A stretch of 5,013 nt of DNA, from assembly GCA_015487825.1 (NCBI GenBank), contig WFOZ01000270.1, positions 1 through 5,013 on the forward strand. Direction: 5' to 3'. Shown in pieces: positions 1 to 5,013 of this stretch (position 1 is its first letter; each line of letters begins with the position of its first letter). The position numbers and the translations under genes were made by a program. The notes under the pieces are model-generated. The model was not told the origin of the DNA. It did no database searches and saw only the letters and a list, made by a program, of their open reading frames with translations. Origin of the DNA: Planctomycetaceae bacterium. GTDB taxonomy: Bacteria; Planctomycetota; Planctomycetia; Planctomycetales; Planctomycetaceae.

Positions 1-2
1 CT

Positions 3-233
3 GTATTTGTTGCACTGGAACGCATTATCGGCTTCCCGGTAAAATTGCAGGAGTTCGATGTCAGTTCTGTTTCCAGCGGAAAAGATGCGCTCGGCGAAGT
101 CGTCGTCACAATCGCAGATGGTTCGCAAATTCATCACGGAAAAGGAGTCAGCACTGACATCATCGAAGCGGCTGCCCGTGCTTACCTGCAAGCATTAAAC
201 AAAGCAATCGCTAAGAGGAATAATGGAGGATAG
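3..233 (+). CDS. leuA: 2-isopropylmalate synthase, C-terminal end (partial)
   Basis: This is the 3' end of a gene that enters from the left; 76 codons plus a TAG stop are present. The full enzyme condenses acetyl-CoA with 2-oxoisovalerate, the first committed step of leucine synthesis in the cytoplasm. The visible part belongs to the C-terminal regulatory (LeuA dimer) domain, where leucine binds in this family. Recognisable pieces are FDVSSVSSGKDALGEV, corresponding to the family's 'V.GGKDA.GEV' strand, and STDIIEAAARAYLQALNK, the typical final helix containing the TDII motif. The catalytic TIM barrel lies outside the window. The C-terminus is not truncated: the protein ends a few residues after the last helix, with a short basic tail. 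A related alpha-isopropylmalate/citramalate synthase is the only real alternative; the close match to LeuA ends favours LeuA. Confidence 0.93.
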   Translation, partial: VFVALERIIGFPVKLQEFDVSSVSSGKDALGEVVVTIADGSQIHHGKGVSTDIIEAAARAYLQALNKAIAKRNNGG

Positions 234-329
234 AGAAGAAGAGGCTCTGCGTTTCACTTTCACTCGGTATTCCTTTTGTGTACTCTGGACGGTGAACCAG
301 TTTGGACTGCACAACACACGAACATGTCT

Positions 330-333
330 GGAG
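330..333 (+). promoter_or_regulatory. Ribosome binding site GGAG that decides the start at 338
   Basis: GGAG lies 4 nt before the ATG at 338. The in-frame TTG at 302, 12 codons upstream, has no comparable purine-rich site, and the extra residues it would add (with several His, Thr and Cys) do not look like part of the protein. The spacing is short, so the choice of ATG is favoured but not certain. Confidence 0.5.
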
Positions 334-337
334 TATT

Positions 338-742
338 ATGTTAGAAGCCGATGATAATGATGGCGAACCCGATGCGATTTCGATACTCGCTGAAAAAAAA
401 CAAAGTATCCTGATAATATTACTTATTTACTGCGGATTATATGGTTTTATATCGGGACTTCTAGTAGAAACGAACCCTGTACTGAGTTTTGTCATTGGGT
501 TACCAATAACAATCTTGGTTTTAACGTGGTGCCTCAACGATGCTATGCAACTGGATCACCGTATCGGAAAAGTGATGCGAATTGGCTTGATTTTTTTTGG
601 ATACATTGCATTCCCAATTTATATTTTTCAGACGCGGGGATTCATTAAAGGCATCAAAGCATTAATTATCGCATTTATGTTCTTCTCGGCAATGATTGCT
701 CTAATAACATTAGGAATGGTAATCACCTACAATGGTGAATGA
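338..742 (+). CDS. Small integral membrane protein with four predicted helices, function unknown
   Basis: A 134-residue protein whose role I do not know. It opens with an acidic soluble stretch (residues 2-13 hold seven Asp/Glu), followed by four hydrophobic segments at about residues 23-43, 47-65, 81-97 and 107-129. Between segments 2 and 3 is a short polar loop starting WCLND (64-68) and containing basic residues. Segment 3 ends in FPIYIF followed by QTRG (92-101). From memory, a similar 'P-Y-x-F/L-x-[ST]-R-G' turn recurs in short hypothetical membrane proteins of planctomycetes and some other bacteria; I could not check this. There is no signal-peptide cleavage site, so inner-membrane location is inferred. 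The gene stands alone: 104 bp after leuA and 254 bp before the sulfatase. Base composition is noticeably more A/T-rich than the sulfatase, as expected for hydrophobic codons. A TTG at 302 would give 146 residues. Confidence 0.75.
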   Translation: MLEADDNDGEPDAISILAEKKQSILIILLIYCGLYGFISGLLVETNPVLSFVIGLPITILVLTWCLNDAMQLDHRIGKVMRIGLIFFGYIAFPIYIFQTRGFIKGIKALIIAFMFFSAMIALITLGMVITYNGE

Positions 743-852
743 TGAACAATACGGTTCGATGGGAAGTATTCATTTATTTGTCCCGGGTAGTATACCTTGC
801 ATCAGCCATTAGTCACTTCCCTGCAGAATTCCTTTTGTATTACTAATGGTAA

Positions 853-877
853 AAGTTTGCGAACGGCTCGCAAATTT
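853..877 (+). repeat. Inverted repeat / hairpin in the spacer before the sulfatase gene
   Basis: TTTGCGA (856-862) and TCGCAAA (868-874) are perfect reverse complements around the 5-nt loop ACGGC. Adding G855·T875, A854-T876 and A853-T877 makes a 10-bp stem. The sequence lies about 110 nt after the membrane-protein stop and 120 nt before the sulfatase start. It could be a weak terminator (only TTT follows, within the stem), an operator, or part of the sulfatase leader. The rest of the 743-996 spacer shows no gene I can support and no convincing -35/-10 pair. Confidence 0.5.
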
Positions 878-983
878 CAGAAAAATATCAGTTTGGTTAC
901 GGCTATCAGAATGAACCAGCCGTGCTGGGTACTCTGTTCAATGGCATCATACTTTATTGATGTCATTGATCGTTTTCAATACC

Positions 984-989
984 AAAGGA
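984..989 (+). promoter_or_regulatory. Ribosome binding site AAAGGA for the sulfatase
   Basis: AAAGGA ends 7 nt before the ATG at 997 and 4 nt before an in-frame GTG at 994. The better spacing and the stronger codon favour ATG 997, which removes one residue from the longest reading. Confidence 0.65.
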
Positions 990-996
990 TTCCGTG

Positions 997-2520
997 ATGC
1001 TGCAACGTCGATTCTTTCGGACTGTTAATCTTGGGCTGTTTCTTTTGGGAATGACCATTTGCCTGTTGAATTCTGATGTTTCGCAGGCGAAAGATTCCCG
1101 CCCGAATGTGCTATTTATTATTTCGGATGATTTGAATGTTGATCTTGGCTGTTATGGTCATTCGCAGGTGAAATCTCCCAGCATTGATCGCCTGGCTGAT
1201 GCGGGGGTTCGGTTCGAGAACGCCTACTGCCAGTATCCATTGTGCGGTCCTTCTCGAAATTCGATGCTGACTGGTCTGTACCCAAACAGTAGCGGTATTT
1301 TATCGAATCAGCAGATTTTTAGGCAAACGATTCCCCATCATCTCAGCTTGCCTCATGCGTTCAGACGAGCCGGTTATTTTGCTGCCCGTATTGGTAAGTT
1401 GTATCATTACAACGTTCCTAAATCGGTTGGCACCAACGGGCATGATGACCCCGGTTCCTGGGAATTGGAATTGAATCCAGCCGGGTGTGATCGCCTGCTG
1501 GAAGAGCCGGATATTTTTTCGCTTCGTAAAGGATCTTTCGGCGGAACACTCAGTTGGTACGCCTCCCCTCGTGGAGATTTATTACATACCGATGGCATGC
1601 TCGCCAGCGATGCGGAGTGGGTTTTGGAACGATGCGCGAAAGATCAGAGCAGGCCATTCTTTCTCGCCGTCGGTTTTTATCGCCCGCACACCCCTTATGT
1701 CGCACCAATTCCGTACTTCAAAAATTATCCGGTAAAGGAAATGCCGTTGGTTAAGGGAGTGGCAGAAGACATCAAAGACCTGCCCCGTCATGCACTGGGG
1801 AGTCATAAAAAAGAACACGATCTGCTCAACGATGATTTGCGTCAACAGGCGATTCAAGCTTACTTTGCCAGCATCAGTTTTATGGATGCCCAGGTTGGCC
1901 GGGTGCTTGATAAATTGAAAGAGTTGGGACTGGCGGAAAATACAATCGTCGTTTTCACCAGCGATCACGGTTATCATTTGGGAGAACATGGCTTGTGGCA
2001 GAAACTGAGTCTGTTTGAAGAAAGCGCACGCGTCCCGTTGATTATCTCTGCTCCGCAACATGGCGCCAAAGGAAGAACCGCGTCCACTCCTGTGGGGCTG
2101 ATCGATTTGTACCCAACATTGACATCTCTTTGTAGTGTCGAAGCTCCCGACAATTTACAGGGACAGGATTTAAGCAAAATTCTGGCTGATCCTCAACTCC
2201 CCGGTCGCGGCTGGGCTTTAAGTGAAGTAACCCGCAGAAGTGGAAAAGGGAAAAACAAAAAGAGAATCTTCGGTTATTCGATTCGCACCCCTCAATGGAG
2301 ATATACCGAATGGGCTGAAGGATCGCAAGGACGCGAACTTTACGATCACCACGCCGATCCACTGGAACAAACGAATCTGGCAGTGGATGGAAAGCATCAA
2401 AAAATGATTGACAAGCTCTCGAAAAAACTGCATAGCGTTGTTGCCGATTCCTTTCCGGAATCAGGAATTATCCCCCCGATTAAAACAGGTGTCTGGGCAC
2501 CGAATCTAACCAATCCATAA
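997..2520 (+). CDS. Secreted sulfatase, iduronate-2-sulfatase-like (type I, formylglycine)
   Basis: A 507-residue arylsulfatase-superfamily hydrolase that should cleave sulfate esters from a sugar. Residues 1-31 form a signal peptide (basic RR/FFR start, hydrophobic core, cleavage likely after SQA), so it acts outside the cytoplasm. The active-site signature CGPSR (83-87) has the Cys that a formylglycine-generating enzyme must oxidise. Other landmarks are the metal-binding SDD near the N-terminus (D44, D45), GKLYH (K134, H137), RPHTPY (H231), and SDHGYHLGEHGLWQK (D323, H324, K336). As I recall human iduronate-2-sulfatase, its catalytic set is D45/D46, C84, K135, H138, H229, D334/H335 and K347, so kind and spacing match closely; all expected residues are present. 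A C-terminal subdomain carries RELYDHHADPLEQTNL (446-461), typical of the family. Length is normal. True substrate is unknown: iduronate-2-sulfate is only one option among marine or plant sulfated glycans. The next gene starts 66 bp downstream without an obvious terminator, suggesting co-transcription. Confidence 0.95.
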   Translation: MLQRRFFRTVNLGLFLLGMTICLLNSDVSQAKDSRPNVLFIISDDLNVDLGCYGHSQVKSPSIDRLADAGVRFENAYCQYPLCGPSRNSMLTGLYPNSSGILSNQQIFRQTIPHHLSLPHAFRRAGYFAARIGKLYHYNVPKSVGTNGHDDPGSWELELNPAGCDRLLEEPDIFSLRKGSFGGTLSWYASPRGDLLHTDGMLASDAEWVLERCAKDQSRPFFLAVGFYRPHTPYVAPIPYFKNYPVKEMPLVKGVAEDIKDLPRHALGSHKKEHDLLNDDLRQQAIQAYFASISFMDAQVGRVLDKLKELGLAENTIVVFTSDHGYHLGEHGLWQKLSLFEESARVPLIISAPQHGAKGRTASTPVGLIDLYPTLTSLCSVEAPDNLQGQDLSKILADPQLPGRGWALSEVTRRSGKGKNKKRIFGYSIRTPQWRYTEWAEGSQGRELYDHHADPLEQTNLAVDGKHQKMIDKLSKKLHSVVADSFPESGIIPPIKTGVWAPNLTNP

Positions 2521-2575
2521 ATGCGAGGTGCACAATAGCGGCCCCTGCAAATACCAACAAATAATTTCATCTGAC

Positions 2576-2580
2576 AGGAA
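2576..2580 (+). promoter_or_regulatory. Ribosome binding site AGGAA for the sialidase-like gene
   Basis: AGGAA lies 6 nt before the ATG at 2587, a normal spacing, and fixes this as the start; the encoded N-terminus is a good signal peptide, which supports it. The rest of the 66-bp gap after the sulfatase shows no strong hairpin. Confidence 0.6.
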
Positions 2581-2586
2581 ATTCTT

Positions 2587-3735
2587 ATGCACATCCAAAA
2601 AACTTTGTGTCAATCGTTAGTACTGACAGGCATTTTTCTTGTGATGAATGTCAGCGTCACGTTTGCTCAATTACAGCCGCCATATCGTGTTTTACAAGTC
2701 AAAGGTGTAGAGAAAAATCGTCTGCTTCCACCGAAGCCGGGCAATCCACGTAACAGCGAAGGCGATTTTGTTTCGCTTAAAGATGGGCGGATTATGTTCG
2801 TTTACAGTCACTTTACTGGCGGTGGCAGCGACCACGCAGCCGGGCATCTGGCAGCTCGATTTTCCAGTGATGGCGGAAAAACTTGGACAAAAGATGATGT
2901 CATGGTTGTCGAACGCGAAGGGAAATTCAATGTGATGTCGGTCTCGTTGTTGAGACTGCAAAGCGGCGAGATTGCCCTGTTCTATTGTAAAAAGAATTCC
3001 ATTGCCGATTGCAGACCGATGCTGCGGCTTTCTACCGATGAAGGTAAAACCTGGAGCAAGCCAACTCTTTGCATCGAAAAAGTCGGCTACAACGTGCTGA
3101 ATAATGACCGAGCGGTCCAACTGAAAAGCGGGCGAATTATTCTACCGGTGGCGCTGCACAATTCGCCTTCGGTCAACAAATTCAACGGCAGTGGCATTAT
3201 CAGTTGTCATTATTCCGATGATAATGGAAAAACATGGAAGCAGTCTTCCACTTCTCAACAGGGAAAGAAAGTTATATTTCAGGAGCCGGGTATTGTCGAA
3301 TTGAAAGATGGTCGGCTGATGATGTTCTGCAGAGCATCCGGAGGATTCCAGCAGATTTGTTATTCGCAGGATCAGGGAGATACCTGGTCGGCGTTCAAGG
3401 CATCGAATATTGCTTCACCCGTTTCCCCGGCAACTATCGAACGAATTCCCCAAACCGGCGATTTAATTCTGATCTGGAACAATCATGAAAAGATCGCTGC
3501 GTCACTTAGAGGAAAACGAACTCCGTTTAATGTTGCCCTCTCCCGCGATGAAGGAAAAACATGGGAGCATACAAAAACCCTCGAAAATGACCCCAACGGC
3601 TGGTACTGTTACACAGCTTTAACATTCGTAGACGATCACGTTTTACTCGGACACTGCGCCGGCGACCGCCGCACGGGTGGCTTGAACTTAACACAAATCA
3701 CACGGTTCTCACTCGATTGGCTATATGATAAATAA
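2587..3735 (+). CDS. Secreted sialidase-like protein with five Asp-box (BNR) repeats
   Basis: A 382-residue protein with a signal peptide (about 1-27, cleavage near TFA|Q) followed by a six-bladed-propeller-type sialidase fold. Five Asp boxes of the form S-x-D-x-G-x-T-W are regularly spaced: SSDGGKTW (93-100), STDEGKTW (149-156), SDDNGKTW (210-217), SQDQGDTW (260-267) and SRDEGKTW (319-326). Blade strands with LKDGR and LKSGR turns (64-68, 179-183, 239-243) recur between them. Candidate catalytic-site residues, by analogy with sialidases, are E233 in FQEPG, R249 in MFCRASGG, R308 or R311 in LRGKRT, and Y340 or Y342 in GWYCYT. I do not see the classic N-terminal Arg-Ile-Pro motif of GH33 sialidases, so 'sialidase' is a fold-level call; the substrate may be another acidic sugar. 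It sits 66 bp after the sulfatase on the same strand, suggesting joint action on a sulfated glycan. Length fits a single-domain secreted enzyme without extra binding modules. Confidence 0.88.
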   Translation: MHIQKTLCQSLVLTGIFLVMNVSVTFAQLQPPYRVLQVKGVEKNRLLPPKPGNPRNSEGDFVSLKDGRIMFVYSHFTGGGSDHAAGHLAARFSSDGGKTWTKDDVMVVEREGKFNVMSVSLLRLQSGEIALFYCKKNSIADCRPMLRLSTDEGKTWSKPTLCIEKVGYNVLNNDRAVQLKSGRIILPVALHNSPSVNKFNGSGIISCHYSDDNGKTWKQSSTSQQGKKVIFQEPGIVELKDGRLMMFCRASGGFQQICYSQDQGDTWSAFKASNIASPVSPATIERIPQTGDLILIWNNHEKIAASLRGKRTPFNVALSRDEGKTWEHTKTLENDPNGWYCYTALTFVDDHVLLGHCAGDRRTGGLNLTQITRFSLDWLYDK

Positions 3736-3791
3736 GTAGCCAGGTTAATAGATCTTGATTCAGCCTGTGCTACTAACGTTGAAAGTTTTTT
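3735..3791 (+). terminator. Possible terminator hairpin after the sialidase-like gene
   Basis: GTAGCCAGG (3736-3744) begins right at the end of the stop codon and pairs with CCTG (3764-3767) plus GCTAC (3769-3773), leaving one bulged T; A3735-T3774 and two inner pairs extend it. A run of six T (3786-3791) follows, but 11 nt after the stem rather than directly, so it is not a textbook Rho-independent terminator. A second weak stem, TTGAAAGT (3779-3786) with ACTTTTCAA (3802-3810, one bulge), overlaps the T-run. Position at the end of the sulfatase/sialidase pair makes a termination or transcript-end-protection role likely. Confidence 0.4.
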
Positions 3792-3823
3792 ATCGTGCGC
3801 AACTTTTCAATCTATTCCCTGTA

Positions 3824-3887
3824 CGACGGCTTTCTTAAGCCGTCGAAATCGGTTCTGTTTTACTCAGACGGTTTTGGAAAACCGTCT
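3824..3887 (+). repeat. Pair of related perfect hairpins (candidate dispersed intergenic repeat)
   Basis: Hairpin A is CGACGGCTT (3824-3832), loop TCTT, AAGCCGTCG (3837-3845): nine perfect pairs. Hairpin B is AGACGGTTTT (3866-3875), two-base centre GG, AAAACCGTCT (3878-3887): ten perfect pairs. Both share the core GACGG-(C/T)TT...AA-(G/A)CCGTC, separated by 20 nt, so they look like two copies of one palindromic unit, in the manner of REP/BIME elements. From memory, similar paired 'GACGG...CCGTC' palindromes occur between genes of several planctomycetes; I cannot verify that here. This lies inside a 317-bp stretch (3736-4052) with no credible gene. Confidence 0.6.
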
Positions 3888-3890
3888 TAC

Positions 3891-3938
3891 GTATTGCCAA
3901 TTCATTCTTCAGTTGCGGCTGTGCCGCGATGGGAATAC
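3891..3938 (+). repeat. Branched inverted repeat following the hairpin pair
   Basis: An outer stem pairs GTATTGCC (3891-3898) with GGGAATAC (3931-3938), seven of eight positions matching. Inside it GCGGC (3915-3919) pairs with GCCGC (3923-3927) around the loop TGT. It begins only 4 nt after hairpin B, so the three structures form one continuous structured block from 3824 to 3938. Confidence 0.45.
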
Positions 3939-3991
3939 TGTTGCTCTGGGATGATGACCGTAAAACATCGGGGCTATATTCATTTAGGAGA

Positions 3992-4045
3992 CCCTGGTTC
4001 TAGTCGAACATACACTCTTCTTGTTCGATTTCAAATAACAGGGAA
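3992..4045 (+). promoter_or_regulatory. Leader hairpin covering the ribosome binding site of the HExxH gene
   Basis: The likely ribosome binding site is GGGAA (4041-4045), 7 nt before the ATG at 4053. Its GGG pairs with CCC in an outer stem, CCCTG (3992-3996) with CAGGG (4039-4043), extended by TT/AA with one bulge. An inner stem, TCGAACA (4004-4010) with TGTTCGA (4022-4028), is perfect over seven pairs with an 11-nt loop. If transcribed, the leader could hide the site. No known riboswitch is recognised. Confidence 0.35.
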
Positions 4046-4052
4046 TTAGTAA

Positions 4053-4832
4053 ATGTTCAATTGGTTTCGCTCATTACCGATATGCCCCGTTTCTTCGCAG
4101 GAAAAAGAATGGATCGAAAAACGTTTTTCCTGGCTAGTCAATGAATTTGGTTGCCAGCGTTTGCGGGACAACCCTCTGATATTGCCCACAATTGATTTTT
4201 TCCCGAGTCAATACGAGGGCACCGAAGACGAAATTGAGGAGATACTAAAGCGAGTTGCAAAGTACATGGGCCTATCTCCTGATACTCTGCGTCTAAAATT
4301 CTACTACGATCACCGCCAGCCTATTGAAGGGATGGGGTATTCCCAGACAATGGGCCTCTACGAAGAAAATGATGGAGTTTATGATATTTGGCTTGAAGTG
4401 ACACATATTGCGGACCCCCTCTGTGTGGTATCAACTCTTGCCCATGAAGTTGGTCATGTTATCCTGCTCGGGCAGAATCGAATCAGTGCTGAAGAGGAGG
4501 ATCACGAGGACCTTACAGATTTACTCACCGTATTTCTTGGTATAGGGATTTTTAGAGCTAATGATGCCTTCCATGACGAAACTTTCGATTACGGAACGTA
4601 TCACACATCAAGTATGAGAACACATGGTTATTTAAGCATGGACATGTACGGTTATGCGTTCTCGCTCTATGCTATTGCAAGAGGTGAATTATCACCGTCG
4701 TGGCTGTCTCATTTACGATCTGACGTGCGTGCTGCCTGCAAACGCGGCATTCGTTATATAACTCAAACCGGTGACTGCCAGCTTGAGCATATCCCCGGTT
4801 TGTCACTTAAAGGAAAAAACAGTTATGATTAA
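4053..4832 (+). CDS. HExxH metallopeptidase-like protein of unknown function
   Basis: A 259-residue, probably cytoplasmic protein (no signal peptide, no membrane segment). HEVGH (131-135), preceded by the hydrophobic LCVVSTLA, is a zinc-metallopeptidase HExxH motif. About 12 residues later comes the acidic block EEEDHEDLTD (147-156) followed by LLTVFLGIGIF; one of its acidic residues is the natural candidate for the third zinc ligand, with E132 as general base. The N-terminus has CPVSSQEKEWIEKRF (11-25), then LPTIDFFPSQYEGTE (44-58). The C-terminal third contains GYLSMDMYGYAFSLYA (192-207), a Met/Tyr-rich helix, and a basic tail. I recall similar uncharacterised proteins, with the CP start, FFP motif, HExxH and DLLTVFLG, in planctomycetes and myxobacteria, but no named function. 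A structural or degenerate peptidase role is also possible. Its stop overlaps the next start by 8 nt, implying translational coupling; the 317-bp structured spacer separates it from the sialidase-like gene. Confidence 0.85.
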   Translation: MFNWFRSLPICPVSSQEKEWIEKRFSWLVNEFGCQRLRDNPLILPTIDFFPSQYEGTEDEIEEILKRVAKYMGLSPDTLRLKFYYDHRQPIEGMGYSQTMGLYEENDGVYDIWLEVTHIADPLCVVSTLAHEVGHVILLGQNRISAEEEDHEDLTDLLTVFLGIGIFRANDAFHDETFDYGTYHTSSMRTHGYLSMDMYGYAFSLYAIARGELSPSWLSHLRSDVRAACKRGIRYITQTGDCQLEHIPGLSLKGKNSYD

Positions 4833-5013
4833 ATTTCAACGTCAAATAACTTGCTTCATACTTCTGGCAGCCATTTTGCTGGTTGCCGTTTCTTCGACTG
4901 CCAGCGCAGAAGTGGGAGTTGGTGTTTGTCCGATAGCGGGGGCGGAGGTTATTTTTGATGGTTCCCGTCAGATGCTGGATGAAAAATGGACGTACTGGCA
5001 AGGACCGCGGTTC
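4825..5013 (+). CDS. Secreted protein, N-terminal part; probable DUF1080 / 3-keto-disaccharide hydrolase-like
   Basis: The first 63 codons of a gene that continues past the right edge. ATG 4825 is preceded by AAAGGA (4809-4814, 10 nt spacing) inside the end of the previous gene and overlaps that gene's last 8 nt in a different frame. Residues 1-28 are a clear signal peptide: basic start, hydrophobic core (about 10-22), and cleavage likely after TASA, before E29. The mature start includes GAEVIFDGSRQMLDEKWTYW (39-58). The 'xxIFDG...LD.KW' pattern is what I associate with the first beta-strands of planctomycete DUF1080 proteins, a concanavalin-like fold related to 3-keto-disaccharide hydrolases and GH16 enzymes. 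Too little is visible to confirm this; the catalytic region is outside. That it is a real secreted protein is much surer than the family name. Confidence 0.72.
   Translation, partial: MIKFQRQITCFILLAAILLVAVSSTASAEVGVGVCPIAGAEVIFDGSRQMLDEKWTYWQGPRF

Noticed and set aside
269..279. 11-nt direct repeat ATTCCTTTTGT (269-279 and 828-838) in the two spacers flanking the membrane-protein gene
   Set aside because: Flanking sequence is only loosely similar and there are no terminal inverted repeats, so I see no support for an insertion or duplication; chance is adequate.
302..337. TTG at 302 as start of the membrane protein
   Set aside because: It lacks a ribosome binding site, whereas GGAG precedes ATG 338; the added 12 residues do not resemble a signal or membrane segment.
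940..993. Promoter-like TTGATG / TACTTT sequences just upstream of the sulfatase
   Set aside because: Spacing and position relative to the ribosome binding site do not fit a sigma-70-type promoter, and planctomycete promoter consensus is uncertain; not enough to annotate.
797..997. 66-codon open reading frame on the + strand starting with TTG
   Set aside because: No ribosome binding site, weak start codon, no recognisable protein features, and it overlaps the sulfatase start region. Treated as non-coding spacer.
1582..2061. 159-codon open frame on the minus strand inside the sulfatase gene
   Set aside because: It lies entirely within a clearly real, fully conserved sulfatase on the + strand and shows no independent protein features; it is a shadow of that gene.
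2692..3120. 142-codon open frame on the minus strand inside the sialidase-like gene
   Set aside because: It is antisense to two Asp-box repeats of a convincing secreted protein and has no recognisable domain.
3795..4049. 84-codon open reading frame on the + strand starting with GTG
   Set aside because: It runs straight through the hairpin cluster and the leader hairpin, has no convincing ribosome binding site, and its composition follows the palindromes (the repeated GF-x-KPS pattern is just the two related hairpins translated).

Overview
The window looks like a stretch of a planctomycete (Planctomycetota) chromosome with moderate GC content. The evidence is the mix of genes: a secreted formylglycine-type sulfatase next to a secreted five-Asp-box sialidase-like protein, a probable DUF1080-type secreted protein, a small four-helix membrane protein of a kind I associate with this phylum, and generous structured intergenic spacers. 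I cannot assign a genus. All genes lie on the + strand. No RNA gene, transposase, CRISPR array or phage gene is visible.

Layout. Positions 3-233 are the last 76 codons of leuA (2-isopropylmalate synthase, regulatory domain). After a 104-bp gap comes a 134-residue membrane protein (338-742). A 254-bp gap without a convincing gene holds one hairpin (853-877) and leads to an iduronate-2-sulfatase-like enzyme (997-2520). A sialidase-like beta-propeller follows 66 bp later (2587-3735), so these two are probably one transcription unit for extracellular glycan breakdown. The next 317 bp (3736-4052) contain no credible gene but are dense in inverted repeats: a stop-proximal hairpin that may be a terminator, two closely related perfect hairpins, a branched hairpin, and a nested hairpin that would cover the ribosome binding site of the next gene. 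Then come a cytoplasmic HExxH metallopeptidase-like protein of unknown function (4053-4832) and, overlapping its end by 8 nt, the first 63 codons of a secreted protein that runs off the window (4825-5013).

Functional reading. The sulfatase and sialidase-like protein both carry signal peptides and could act in sequence on a sulfated polysaccharide or glycoprotein outside the cytoplasm. If the last gene is a DUF1080 (3-keto-disaccharide hydrolase-like) protein, it would fit the same saprophytic sugar-scavenging theme, but it is separated from the pair by the structured spacer and is tied to the metallopeptidase-like gene instead. leuA and the membrane protein appear unrelated to this. I see no clear new multi-gene system. 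The least explained items are the hairpin cluster at 3824-3938 and the HExxH protein.
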